A DNA stretch of 64,000 nucleotides from Amorphophallus konjac (Eukaryota > Streptophyta > Magnoliopsida > Alismatales > Araceae): positions 47,424,458 to 47,488,457 of the forward strand of contig CM040126.1 in the NCBI GenBank assembly GCA_022559845.1, read 5' to 3'. The stretch's first letter is position 1, and the number at the start of each line of letters is the position of its first letter. The translations under genes and the position numbers were made by a program. Below are positions 23,367 to 34,686 of this stretch, piece by piece. The notes beneath the pieces are model-generated. The model was not told the origin of the DNA, ran no database searches, and worked only from the letters and a program-made list of their open reading frames with translations.

Positions 23367-24535
23367 TCACCCCCCGGTGGTAGAAGGAAGACCTATCTTC
23401 TTGGCCCGTTTCCTGGCCTTCGCGGCCTCCCGCAACTTTCCCGCCATGGGATCCTTGCGCTTCGTACCAGTTGGTCGTGAAGATCCCCCGGGGGCCACCC
23501 CCTTGCCCTTATCTCGGGCTTGGGCGCGACCCGCAGAAGCATCTGGTTCGTCGGCCGCCGAGTCATCTTCTCTCAGATCGATGACCTCAGTAGCTTCCTC
23601 CAGAGGTTCCCGCCTCACGTCTGCAACAAAGGAAGAAGACCCGGTCAGGAGAAGGAAAGTAACTACCACCCCAGGAGAAGAACCTCGAGAGCGGTACCTG
23701 TCGGCGTCAACCGCGTAAGAAAACACCGTTCGATGTTCTCCGGCGTCACCAGCTCCTCGGTCGACTGGCGATTATCCAGCAGACGAGCGGCCTGCCGCTC
23801 CACGTGGGGAGGGAACTCCTCCTGGCGAGGGGGAACATTCGGATGAAAATTGGGTGAAACCAGACATCTCCAAGACTCGTCCATCGCCTCCGCCTTCACC
23901 CAGAAGAATTGGGTCTTCCACCCCTTGTGCGAGGAGTCCTTCGCTGCGAGTGAGATGCAACTCCTGTTCCTCCTCGCCTGGATAAAGTAGAAGCCCTTCC
24001 CCGCCGACGGGTGCGCTTTCAACGAGAAAAAATAGTGAAAGAGGTCCAAGGAAGGAAAAATATCGTGCTGACGATAGAGAATCCGAAAGGCGGAGAGAAG
24101 GAGATACGAGTTGGCCACCAACTGAATAGGCGCCAACCGGAAAAACTCGAGAAGCTTAAGTACAAAAGGCTCGAAGGGAAGGCAGAACCCACTCTTCCAA
24201 GCCAGAAGAAAAGTGTAAATGTGCCCCGTACGGCTTTCCAGACTCGTCTCATACGGGGCGGCGACAGCAAAGCTATACCTGAGAGGCAAGCGAAAACGAT
24301 GCTCCAGCTTCCTCACCTCGGCTTCCCCCAACTCACTACAATTGGGGACGGGCTCCCGCCTCACCTGCCCGATTTCCAAAGGCAGATCCGCCATCGAGCT
24401 GGAAGATGATCCCTCGCGCGAGCTCGAAGACTCTGGGGGGGAAGGAAGTTGTCGGACCGCCTCCGTGGTTACCCTCGCCAACTCCTCAAACGCCGCCGCA
24501 AGACTTTGCATCTCCATTGTGCTCTCACGGCGCAT
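23367..24535 (-). CDS. Tat antisense gene, N-terminal part, PF04195-like domain, one probable intron
   Basis: Start is the ATG at 24535-24533. Exon 1 runs to 23698 and exon 2 from 23620 to the TGA at 23369-23367. The intervening 77 bases (23697-23621) begin GTACC and end TTGTTGCAG after a pyrimidine run, and splicing keeps the frame. Exon 1 contains a block resembling the plant family called putative gypsy-type transposon (PF04195): GFCLPFEPFVLKLLEFF, LVANSYLLLSAFRILYR, SLDLFHYFFSLK, GKGFYFIQAR and KTQFFWVKA. Exon 2 is charged and Lys/Arg-rich near its end (KARKRAKK), possibly a nuclear signal. It lies opposite to pol, next to the 3' LTR. The biochemical role is not known. The intron is inferred, not demonstrated. 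Confidence 0.65.
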
Positions 24536-24812
24536 CAAGGAGCCCCAGAAGCAAAGAAACTAAGGAAAGCCTAAAACCCTGAGAAGCCTAGAACGACGAA
24601 CATCGCCCAACGCCTATAAAACCCTGGAGGAAGGCGGCGCATCGTTTCGTGCTCCGAGAAAAGGGGGGCCCCTTCGTTCCAAATCCGCCAGGATCATCAT
24701 TACGGGCCCAGGCGACCACTACACGTGGCTCCATAACACCAACAGAATTCCACCCACCTGAGCCACGCCGGTCCAAAGCCTCAAAAACTACTCGACCGAG
24801 CCTCCATGGCTC

Positions 24813-24832
24813 GGGAGTAGGAGGGGGACAAG
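24813..24832 (+). promoter_or_regulatory. Polypurine tract of Tat
   Basis: GGGAGTAGGAGGGGGACAAG directly before the 3' LTR; primes plus-strand DNA synthesis. Only two pyrimidines interrupt it. Confidence 0.8.
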
Positions 24833-25613
24833 TGGAGAGGGGGATTTCTGCAGCCCACTCAAAGAGCAGCCCAACAAGACCCAACAGGGTCCAACGAGGC
24901 AAGCTCACCTGAGTGACAGCCCACATGGCCCACTTAGGGAGGAAAAGCCCAATGAACAAACACTCGAGGAACCAACCCTCCCCGGCGGCCCCTAGGCTCG
25001 GAGGGCCCGAGTAATGGTCAGGTCATAAGGAGGGTCCGGCCCAATCCGTTTCCCCGCCAGGGAGAGACAGGCATTCGCCGACCTATCCGACCCCTCTTCT
25101 GCCGAGCTACGCTCATCGCCCGGACAGGGCTAGCATTTCAGAAGCTTGACCAGACCGGATATTATCTGCTCGTGCTGCCGTTAAGAGTCCCCAACGGACA
25201 GGGGAATCCAGAAGCCGCCGGACTTCGAGGCGATAATGTTCCCACGATAAGGCCATGAAAGCCCACGTTGAGGACGTAACTTCGGCCGGAAACCCCTCAG
25301 CTTGCAGGACTCCTGAAGGCGGCACACTATTTAAACCAAGGATACCCTCCGGTGGAAGGTAAGGGCCATCAAGGCACTCATACACCCAAACTCCTGAGCA
25401 AGATCCGCTTCACCCCTCTGGTGGAGAGGAATCTCGCGCACTATTTTTTCTCCTCCCCATTATTGCTTCCACCACAGCTCTACTGACTTAGCCATTGGAG
25501 GGTTTTTCCCCAGGGAAACCCCCTGGGCCCTCTGATACGTTTCCCTGTCTTGCAGTTCATCTTCTGGTGAGCCACAGCCCGCTCAGGACACAGCGCGAGA
25601 TTTCACCTCTTCA
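24833..25613 (+). repeat. 3' LTR of the Tat element
   Basis: 781 bp, same start and end as the 5' LTR. Of about 23 differences most are C/T or G/A transitions. Followed by the GTTTG duplication and the rest of B's LTR. Confidence 0.94.
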
Positions 25614-26360
25614 GTTTGCATACTGCATACATGACACATAGCAAGTCCGCACAGTACACACAAAATCTATTTTGCACACATGCACTCAAGTCTACACATC
25701 ATGCACTCAGGCTTAAGTGTTAAGCATAGAATGTCTGTACAGCCTGTGCATCCTTTCGACATAAAGTCTATACATTGTGCATGGTTCAAAACAAGTCTGC
25801 ACATTGTCTGTTGCATGCACGCATAGTCTGCACATTATGTGCTGCTATGCTCATACATCATTTTAGCAAGTCTGAACATTGTTTGCACATCGCACGTAGA
25901 GTCTGCACACAGTACCTTAGCAAGTCTATACATTGTGTATCATTCAAAGCAGAGTCTGCACATTGCTGCATTCTAAGTCTGCACATTGATGTAGCACGCA
26001 TGCAAAGTCTATACACTCATAACCTTAGCTTTGCATTCACAAAGTCTGAACATGCCATAGCCTTGCACACGTGAAGTTTGTACATGCTTCAGCGTTGCAT
26101 TCACAAAGTCTGTACAATGCCTTAGTCTTGCATACATGAAGTCTGTACATGCTTCAGCGTTGCTTGCATGAATTAAGTCTGTATAGGGTTTTACTGTCTT
26201 AAGCTGATACTCCTTTTGACTGACTGACAGAGCTGCTGCTCGAGGAGTTTAATGGTTGGGCACGTGATCCGAGGCTGGAAGGGCTGACAGGATGATGACA
26301 CGTGGCCAAAATATTTGGGCGGGAATCGAGGAGAGCACACGCCCTATCTGTCTGCTGCTA

Positions 26361-26370
26361 CTATAAAAGG
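26361..26370 (+). promoter_or_regulatory. TATA box of the B 5' LTR
   Basis: CTATAAAAGG; the matching box in the 3' LTR is at 44953-44962. The sequence AGCCTTCTTCCTCAG just after it resembles the same place in C's LTR, marking a shared transcription start region. Confidence 0.75.
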
Positions 26371-26672
26371 AAGCCTTCTTCCTCAGAAGAAGACTGATCG
26401 AAATAGAAGAGGCAGAAACAAAGAGAATATAGCCTGAACGATCCAGAGAGCAGAGAAGAATAAGAAAAAGGAAGAGGGAGAGAGCGTGAGTTGAGAAGAA
26501 GAAAGAGAAAGTCAGATAGAGAGAGGAAGAGGAGCTTACCTGAAGATCGTCCTACTGGAAGTTGGATCAGATCCACTCCAGTCAGCCCTTTTGAGAGCCA
26601 CATTGTGCTTTATCTTTTCCAGCTTTCAGTCGCTGTTGTTCTCACTTCTGTTTTCTTTTATACCCTTTCTTC

Positions 26673-26952
26673 AAGCTGTTTGTCAGCGGAGCAAGCTGTG
26701 TTACTCAGCACTTGCAGTGGAGGATTCCACTGGACGGCTAAGCTGTATTGCCCAGCGGTTTGCAGAGGAGGATTCCTCTGGACAGCAAGCTGTGTTACTC
26801 AGCGGGGCGAGGTGGATACATCGGACAGCAAGCTGTGAGGCTCAGCGGTTTGTAGGCAAGCTGTGATGCCCAGCGGTTCAAGCTGTGAGTCAGCAGTAAT
26901 CCACACTCGGGTTGAGTGTGGGGTGGACGTAGGTCTGGAGGACCGAACCACC
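26673..26952 (+). promoter_or_regulatory. Leader hairpin chain of B (5' LTR copy)
   Basis: Seven units of AAGCTGT(n)CAGC begin near 26673, 26692, 26740, 26787, 26829, 26858 and 26880. Each can fold GCTG on CAGC. Between them two hairpins, CAGTGGA-GGAT-TCCACTG and CAGAGGA-GGAT-TCCTCTG, differ by a compensatory pair. Then follows hairpin I, CACACTC (26902-26908) with GAGTGTG (26914-26920). Hairpin II pairs GGTGG (26922-26926) with CCACC (26948-26952) around an inner GGTC/GACC stem. The whole is in the transcribed leader, before the primer site. Confidence 0.7.
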
Positions 26953-27260
26953 TAAAAATCTCTTGTGTACACTGTGGTTTGATTTCTTACTTGCTTTCGC
27001 TAGATGAATGCATAGGGATGATATGGTTTGATTTTCTATATGTGTTCATCTCATTGCTGCGCACATTAGATGTTTGCTTAGGATCGTGTGAGGGTCAATT
27101 CAAGTGTGTTGTCTTGCCAAGATCCTTCTAAGTATTCTCAGAATATCTCTGCAACAGTTTTTAATTCCGCTGTTCTGAGCATTAGATTTTATTTGAGTGA
27201 AATTTTTAAAGGGTTGATTCATTCACCCCCCTCTGAATCCACTGCACCGAACCCAACACT

Positions 27261-27272
27261 TGGTATCAGAGC
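27261..27272 (+). promoter_or_regulatory. Primer-binding site of B (initiator tRNA-Met)
   Basis: TGGTATCAGAGC two bases after the LTR end at 27258, the same arrangement as in A and C. Confidence 0.92.
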
Positions 27273-27417
27273 GGGTCTCTGACTTAACAGATCTAACAAT
27301 CTGCAGAGGATCCTGCTAATTTTTTGGTGCATTGCAAAGTGAGTTTCATGTGTTCTGTGTTTTGTTTCACCGGTTTACTGTCTTGATTTGCTCATCTGAT
27401 TTCAGTGCATTCATCAT

Positions 27418-28590
27418 ATCTCGAAGGCTAATCCTCCGATATTCAGAGGTAATAATATTGATTCTTGGTTAGAAAATTTTCATCGGTATGTAAAATCTAC
27501 TGATCCTAATCTTTGGAAGGTAATAACTCATGGTCCACACAAATTATCAAAAGATAAATCTAGATGGACTGAGAAGGATAAATTGAAAGACACTGTCAAC
27601 ACTAGAGCATTAGTATTAATGAAAGAATCAATTGACAGAGCTCTAATCGAATGTATTTCTTCTTGCAGGTCTGCCAAAGAAATTTTGGAAAAACTAAAGC
27701 TTATCAGGAATCACAACAAATGCTTGATGGTTGATCGGCGAAAGGATGATGAAGAATCATCATCTCAGGTAAACTCTGGATCCGAAGAACTTTCGATTGA
27801 TGATCTATGGAATATAAATGAGGAACTTAATGATAGATGTGAAAAATTAAAATCTGAGAATAAAAGATTGAAAAAGAAATGTGATCAGATAAATTTGAAA
27901 GCTCCCTGTGAAAACTGTCCAAATTTGAAACAATCTTATGATACATGTATGCTAGATGTTCAAAACTTTAAGGAGCAAAATGGTTCTCTAAAAATTGAAA
28001 ATCAAACATGCTTGGACAAGATATCAGAACTTGAGAATCAGCTGAATGAGAAGAAAAATGAGCATCTAAAAAGCATGCAAGAGCTGACTGAAATTAATTC
28101 TGTAATGGACAAACTAAAGCTTGAACATGCTGAAGTTCAAAAAGATAATGAAGATCTCAAGGCTAGTCTGAATAAAATCAATAAGGAAGTAATGCATATC
28201 TCTTCTGTAGAGTCAAGCTGTAATATGTGCTCGGTTCTAAGAGAACGAAATGAAGATCTCTATAATGAAAATGAATGGATGAAGAAATAAATTGCCGTGT
28301 TTAAAGCGGATCACAGAAATCTGCTTGCTGAGAAAATTAAAGTGGAAGAAAGGGAAGAGGAGCTAATTGAAAAACTGGAGCTGATGTCTGGAAGAGAAAG
28401 ATGTGCTGATAATGAAATTCAGGCTAAAAATTTTGAGGAAGAAAACATTGAACTGAAAGCTGAAGTTGTAAAATTGAAATGGTTAAACACTGGTATGTCC
28501 GAGCAACTTCTCATGTTAAAGAAAGGAAACATTGTCTATGATAAAGAATCAGAAAAGTTGAGCAACTGGGAACAAGAAATTGAGAAGTAT
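27418..28590 (+). pseudogene. gag of B, first part (capsid domain and coiled coil)
   Basis: The frame reads SKANPPIFRGNNIDSWLENF and NLWKVITHGPHKL (a UBN2-type gag start), then a long coiled coil (residues about 140-380) with Lys/Glu/Asn heptads. No ATG could be fixed; the frame is open from at least 27418. A TAA at 28288-28290 breaks it. At 28590 it is cut by solo LTR D. The frame resumes at 39320 exactly in register when one AGTAT copy is removed. Unlike A and C, the zinc knuckles come after, not before, the coiled coil. Confidence 0.82.
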
Positions 28591-28842
28591 TTGTGGACAC
28601 TAAAAAATTGCACACCGAGATATCCTGCTCGGCCCAGCATCGACAACGGCACCGAGTGAAGAAGCCCCGGAGGGACTGGTCATCCAGACTCCCCAAATAT
28701 GCACACTGCCGTGAAGCCGTCTCCGGAGTCACGACAGTGAAGAGAAATCAACCACCAAGAGCCCCCACAATCCATGGGCCTCGAAGAAAATTAAATGGGC
28801 CACAACTCGTGCTCACAACGGGCTCAGAACTGCCCATTTTAG

Positions 28843-29215
28843 CCCTTCAGTGGCACAGCCCTTGGCCCTCCAGCGGTACACCCCTGGGCCCTTCAGCGGC
28901 ACAGCCTTTTGGCCCTTCAGCGGTACACCCCTGGGCCTTCAGCGGCACGCCCTTGTGCCCTTTCAACGGCACACCCTGCAAGCCTTCAACGGCACACTAT
29001 TTCAGGCCTTCAACGGCACACTATTTCAGGCCTTCAACGGCACACTATTTCGGGCCTTCAACGGCACGCTATTTCAGGCCTTCAACACACTATTTCAGGC
29101 CTTCAACGGCATGCTCTCCTGGCCATTCAGTGACACGCCTTTTGGCCCTCTCAGCGGCAAGCTTGCTGTGCCTGCCAGCGGCACGCCATTCAGGCTCTTC
29201 AACGGCACGTTCCGG
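28843..29215 (+). repeat. CTTCAGCGGCACAC motif array, first block in D
   Basis: About 15 copies of CTTCA(G/A)CGGCACAC with short spacers such as CCCTTGGGC or TATTTCAGGC. Part of it is regular: the CACTATTTCAGGCCTTCAACGG type has a period near 27 bp between 28985 and 29110. It lies upstream of the TATA box. Confidence 0.88.
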
Positions 29216-29392
29216 CAAACGAAATCTTACGCCCATGCCCTACGGATTCTTGGCGCGCAGTGGACCTGCTGAGGTGTCGCCCGGGGAGAGAGCCACGCTG
29301 CCTACTCCTCCTGCCACCCAGGACAAGGGAGTCAACTCCCATTAAATGCCCGCCGGACGCTTCCCGCCTTCGGAGGCTCCCGCCGCCCAGGG

Positions 29393-29399
29393 TATAAAA
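29393..29399 (+). promoter_or_regulatory. TATA box of solo LTR D
   Basis: TATAAAA followed by CCCC, about 800 bp into the LTR, between the motif array and a GA-rich leader (29430-29660). Confidence 0.6.
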
Positions 29400-30785
29400 C
29401 CCCTCTTCGCTACGAAAAGAGAGGGGGGACGGACGGACAGAGAGGCAGAAGAGAAGAAGAGAAAGAGAAGAAGAGAAGAAGAAGGAGAAGAGAAGAAGAG
29501 GGAAGAGAGGAAGAGAGGGGAGAGGCCCCGCCGCTCCGCCCACCGCCGCCGTCTGTGCGAAAAGAGAAGAAGAAGAAGAGAAAAAGAGGAGCATGTCGCC
29601 TCGATCACCACCGCCTGAGCGAGAAGAAAGAAGATGGAAGAGAAGAAGAGAAGAGGAGCCGGCGTCCCCCCCCCCCCCGACCGTATCTTGTTCCTTCTTG
29701 CTTTCCCTTTTCCCCGTTTTCCCTTTATTACAATGTATTAGTCCCCTCGGGGCATTTTTCTTGTGAGAATAGGAATAGAAGGCTTGCGAATATTTTTGAT
29801 GTCTTTCTAAGACATTTCTCGCGTGTTTGCATCCCTTGGCGTTTTCCTCTTCCTCTTCTTCCCCGTTGGTTTGGCCTCCGGCAGTGAACTTTACCCCATG
29901 GCGTATCCCCCTCGTAGGGCTTTTGGCCCTCACCCTCGCCCGTCCGCCTGTGGGGAGTTTCTCCCCTCTCGGCCCCTCAACGATCCGCTCCTCCAACGCC
30001 CTTCAGCGGCACGCTGTCGCCCAGGGCCCTCTCCGGCACGCCCCATGGGCCCTCCCCCGCTGTCGCCCAGGGCCTCTTCGTCGGTACAGTCCAATCGCTC
30101 CTTCCCCGGTGCGCCCTGGAGTCCCTTCTCCGGCACACCCCAATCACTCCTTCCCCGGTACACCCTTGGAGCCCCTTTGCCGGCACGCCCCCCCTACGGG
30201 CCTTCCCCGGCACGCCCCAAGCCACTCCTTGCCGACACACCCCCAACCCTTTTGCCCGGTGCTTCCCCGGCCAGCCGGGGAGAGGTTTCCTGTCCGGCGT
30301 TCCCTCCAAGTTTTCCGAGGTTTCATTAAGGTGTTGCCGCTCTCGGGCGCCCACCTCCAGTTGTCGGGTTCCGCCACTCTTTGTGGGCGCGTTCCCTATA
30401 TCTCCCTTACGCTCGAGTTAAGGGGAGATGCTACCAAATTTTCGTTAGAAATGATAACATATTAAAAAGATAAAAGGAAGCAACCAACAAATGGAACGAC
30501 CACACGTTAAAAAGGACTAAAAGAAAGCAACAAACAAATAAAAAAAGGAGAACAACGGTAAAGCTCTTTAACCGAGTCAAGGTAACCGTAATCAACATAA
30601 AGAGAGCCAAATCGAACGACAACTAAACAACTTGAACATTCGTCCTCATGGGAGAAAGAATGGAAACCGATCAAAAGAAGAAAAGAAGAAACCCATGCAA
30701 ACTTAATAAAACCAAAGAAAAGAAGAAAAGAAAAGCCTTAAAAGAACTAGAGGGAGAGTGGGCCCTCATCGGTATTTCCAACCTA

Positions 30786-30990
30786 GCCCTTCAGCGGCAC
30801 ACTCCCTAGCCCTTCAGCGGTACACCCTTTTACCCCTTCAGTGGTACACTCCTCAGCCCTTCAGCGGTACACCCTTTTAGCCCTTCAGCGGCACACTCCT
30901 CATCCCTTCAGCGGTACACCCTTTTAGCCCCTCAGCGGCACACTCCCTCAGCCCTTCAGCGGTACACCCTTTTTAGCCCTCTAGCGGCCC
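30786..30990 (+). repeat. CCCTTCAGCGGTACACC motif array, second block in D
   Basis: About ten copies of CCCTTCAGCGG(C/T)ACAC, alternating C and T at one position, period near 20-25 bp. Related but weaker CTCCGGCACGCCC phrases occur at 30000-30260. The motif is the same as at 28843-29215 although it lies downstream of the TATA box. Confidence 0.85.
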
Positions 30991-32569
30991 ACTCTCTCTC
31001 CAAAAATATAAATAATGATAATAATAATTATAATGATAATAATAAATAAATAAAAATTATGATAAATAAATAAATCTGAATATTCATAAGAAATAAACAA
31101 AAAATGTGAAATAGTAATAATAATAGTAGAAAAGAAGAACATAATAATAAAAATAAAACAAAATAAAACAAAAATCATCCAGAACAAATACATAAAGGGG
31201 AATAAACAGCACCAAATCTTACGACTAAAAATTCCAGATAAAGAAGATGGTAAAAATCTATATCGCAGCCCCGACTCTCCCGTGGCCCGGTGCTGAAGGA
31301 ACAACGATGCCGCCCTTCTAGGTTGGGTCTGAGTCTCGGGAATGATCCCAAACTGGCCATGACCCGACCTCGCCTCGGGCCGACATTCCGATTAAACCGG
31401 ACTCATTTCTCAGGTCGGATCCCTTCCGAGCCACTACGAAAATTGCCGCACGTTCGGCAGACATTTGAACGGGTTCACCTCGATTTCCGCCGTGTTTCTA
31501 TTACGGACCTGTGTCTGAACATGAAAAGACGAGTGAGCAACCAACATGGCCGACGGCTCCCACCCCGACGTGGTCGTAACCCGGTATTGCTCTGGGCCGA
31601 TAGCTCGCCAAATCGGATTCACCCTATTGGGATTCGTTCCCCCCCCCCCCATTTTCATTGAAATTGCCGCAAACTCGGCATACATTTGTACGGGGTTGTT
31701 TCTATCTACGTCGTACCATCAATATGGACCCTCGTCCGAATATCAAGTGGTCCGCAAGTGACCGACAGAAATCTGAATAGAATGAGATGGCTCCTGTCAT
31801 CCCTGGACCCTTTGCATGGGAAGGTTAACAGGGCCCCCGTGGGCCATGCTTAGACCTCGGGCTTGTCCCGATTATGGTCATTATATGACTCATATCCTCG
31901 GCCTATAGCTCGCTCCCTTCAAACACGTTTTTGATTTTGTAATCTAGTCCCGGGACTCTTCCCCGTTGCCCTCCGGCACCGGAATCATTAATGATGCCCA
32001 CGCAAGCCCCATTTGGACCGCGGGATGCGCCCCCGGTATGGTCCCGACTCGATCTTGCACCGGGCCAATAAATTCGCTAGTTTCCTGCTACACTAACCGA
32101 GATTTAACTAAATATTTTCAGTGTCTCGGAATAATATATTTACCGTATCACGGCATACATATGTTCCAGGTCCTCCTGCGACGATTATGATATTCTCAAG
32201 TCGGACACCGGTCCGAATATTAAACGGTCTCCCGAATGACCGACACGTTTCAAACTTCCGCTTCCCTAGACACAGGGCTTTTCAGCCGATTCAAGGGATA
32301 TTCCCTCGTTGCCCCTTGGCACCGAAAATATTAATGACGCTCATGCAAGTCTTGTTTCGACCGCGGGGGGGCCCACCGCAGTATGGTCACAGCTTGCTCT
32401 TGCACCGGGCCAACAGATTTACTGGTTTTTGACCGCTCCAACCGAGGCTCAATCGAACGTTTTCCGCTCTTCCAAACAATAAATTTGCCATACCTCGGCA
32501 TACATGCGTTCCGATTTTCCCGCGACAACGGCGATTTTCTCGAGCCGGACATTCGTCCGAACATTAAAT
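30991..32569 (+). other. Rest of D before the E insertion
   Basis: 31005-31180 is an AT-rich stretch of AATAAT-type repeats. 31260-32569 contains no recognised gene; it has several loosely repeated paragraphs (for example segments ending in ATACGT or GTTCC after a C-rich run) that look like diverged internal duplications. The part of D after E is 38972-39315. Confidence 0.45.
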
Positions 32570-34667
32570 TGATGGTGACATCGAGGCAAGACCGTCCGCA
32601 TTTTGTTTGCATTTATGTCCTTTCATATTTGTATGTATACCCTTGTGTTATATGGGTACGCAATTGTAAGTCTTAGTGGGTTTATATGTAAAATTCCCAT
32701 GGGCCCAAGCAAGGGGACCCCCAACCCTTTCCCATTGGTCCACCTAGACCATGTGGGGCTGGTCAACCATCCTAGGTGGCCTTCTAAAAGAGTGGAATGT
32801 CAATTGCCACATGGGTAGACAAATGGGTAAGAAATTCCATGGTAGGCTACCTACCATTTCAAACTTGCCCCCTTGTCTCCCCTTGGTCAATAGCCCCCCC
32901 CCCCCCTGTATTTTTTATTTAATTTTTGTGTGTGTTGGTCACACTTGATCCCAACCATCCAATCTCTTCCCCTAGATCTAATGGTGTAGATTAGATTTGA
33001 TGTAAGGCATATAAAAGGTTGTATTTTTCATTTGTTAGCATTAATGAAAGAGAAAAATTGTTGGAATTGCTTGAAGCTTCTTGCGCCCCTCTCCCCTCTC
33101 TGGTGTTCATCTTCTCCAACCCCAAATTCTAGAGTGGTTCTATCTTCAATCCCCTCCCCTCTATCTCCGGTGATCATCTGTGCCGCCGCCGCCGCCGTTC
33201 GTGCCGCCTTCGAGCCGCCGCGGAGCCATCTTCAAGGTTCTGTCCTGCTGGATAGAGGTGTAGTCCACGAATTCCTGCTCTCCACCACGTGAAGATCTCA
33301 AGCTGAAATTTTGAGGATGTGTTCTTACCTTGAATCCCCACCTCCAATTAACTTTTCACGTCCAAATTCCTTCATTTAGTAATTTTCTATTTTCGTTCAT
33401 CTTTCACTCCTAGATCTGTCTTGTCTCTATCTACAGTGACAGCAGTTCTGAGTTTCTCATCTCCAACCATCTTTTTTGATTTTTCCAAACCCTCCCAATT
33501 TTACTGGGAGTTATGCCCATCAACCCCTCACTCCATGCATTTTATTAATTTCTGATCAGCCTTCTATCCAATTTCCAAAAATCGTGTTCTTCTTCATCTA
33601 CAGTGCTGTCTACCAGTTTCTAGATCCGACCACCCTCCAGTGTTAAATTCCTAAAAAATCATAGCCTCCTCCAAACTTGTCACAAAAAATATTTCCGTCT
33701 TCCTTGTTCCATTTCATACAACTTTGATGAAGAACATAACTTCAGATTCTGGCGTCTATCTATCGGTCAACGGCAGTTCTCAGACAAGTTCCCTACAGAT
33801 CTGAGAGTTCGGCTACTGTACACCAGGAACTCAAAAATTTAATAAAGCCCCAATCCGTGCAGATCCAGGTCTGATCTCCAAGCCTAGGTTGAAGGACTTC
33901 AAGTTAGCTTTCCAACGGCGCCAGTTTCGTGTCGATCCGACATCAGGGCTGATCGCAGCGTCCGTTCTCGTCGGAGCGCGCGCCGAAAAATAGAACCGGC
34001 AGATCCATGGCCGGTTATTCCGACCGGTGCCGAACGGAGCTACCCGGCCTCCGGTTGACGTTCCAGCATGCCACCAGCCCAGGGAACGCTTCATCAAGTG
34101 TCCCCACCACAGTGGTGCCACCGGGCCCCACACGGCCCCTCCGGACAGCAAGTGGGCCCCACAATCATAGGTTCGGGTGCTGCCGAAGAGACGCGAGAAG
34201 CCGCCCGTCAACCCGAATTCGATCCTCCCGGACCCCATTGTGTCACCATTTACCTCCCTGCGTGGAGTGGGCAGTGCTTCATTGCTGTAACAAGTGTGTA
34301 ATATTATTCCGGGAGTACGGGTTTCGGCCGGGTCCGTCGTCCCCACGCCGAGCGCGTGGAGGTATCGTTTTTGCTCCCTTCTCGGCATTTTGCTTACTTC
34401 ATATATATTTATTTATGCCGCTGCTAGAGAGCATGTTTTAGGACCTAGCTTGCTATATATTTTCATATCACCGCTGCTGCGAGAGAGAGCGAAGCCGTCC
34501 CGTGACCCGATCCGGGCACGAAAGTGTGAATTGACCACCCTAGCTCTTGCCGGTTTCTCAACCGTGCACGTCCGATGCTTCCCTCGTTAAGGGACAATCA
34601 CGAGCTCACCTAGAGTCCGAGGACTGTATTCCTCATTCAAGTCGTGTCTGTGGTCCGTCCCGCATCA
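32570..34667 (+). repeat. 5' LTR of E
   Basis: TG...CA, 2,098 bp. TATA box TATAAAA at 33010-33016 (37309-37315 in the 3' copy), then a long leader with a GCCGCCGCC run (about 33182-33200) and a C-run at about 32891. No dense short-motif array, unlike the copia LTRs. Confidence 0.94.
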
Positions 34668-34670
34668 GTT

Positions 34671-34686
34671 TGGTATCAGAGCGAGG
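34671..34686 (+). promoter_or_regulatory. Primer-binding site of E (initiator tRNA-Met)
   Basis: TGGTATCAGAGCGAGG three bases after the 5' LTR. Confidence 0.9.

Larger units (their letters stand above)
14416..25613 (+). mobile_element. Complete Tat-lineage Ty3/gypsy element inserted in B's 5' LTR
   Basis: Both LTRs are 781 bp (14416-15196 and 24833-25613), start TGGAGAGGGGG and end in CA, and differ at roughly 23 positions (about 3%). The duplication GTTTG is perfect (14411-14415 and 25614-25618). The uninterrupted target survives at 44206-44210 in B's 3' LTR. Internal order is primer site, gag-protease-RT-RNase H-integrase in one frame with two nonsense codons, then a 4.2-kb region with an antisense gene, a polypurine tract and the 3' LTR. 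GC content is far above that of the host LTR. Confidence 0.95.
13497..27258 (+). repeat. 5' LTR of B, lacking its first ~515 bp and interrupted by Tat
   Basis: Aligns with 43304-45848 of the 3' LTR and ends CGAACCCAACA. The first ~515 bp of the 3' LTR (42785 onward) have no counterpart: the sequence jumps from the target duplication straight to CATTGTAGC. Residual length without Tat is about 2.56 kb. It contains motif array, TATA box (26361-26370), leader hairpins (26673-26952) and the ATTCACCCCCCTCT box. Confidence 0.88.

Noticed and set aside
22198..23480. Plus-strand frames opposite the Tat antisense gene (Pro/Arg/Ser-rich)
   Set aside because: They are shadows of the coiled-coil gene in GC-rich DNA.
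27261..27290. tRNA-Met gene fragments at the LTR junctions
   Set aside because: Only the 12-18 bases complementary to the tRNA 3' end are present; these are primer-binding sites.
29199..29996. 265-codon minus-strand frame in D
   Set aside because: Covers a GA-rich leader; composition (Ser/Leu/Gly runs) is low-complexity and no homology is seen.
34007..34441. 144-codon frame in E's LTR, conserved at 38306-38740
   Set aside because: The conservation follows from the two LTRs being copies; there are no coding features, and overlapping frames are equally open.
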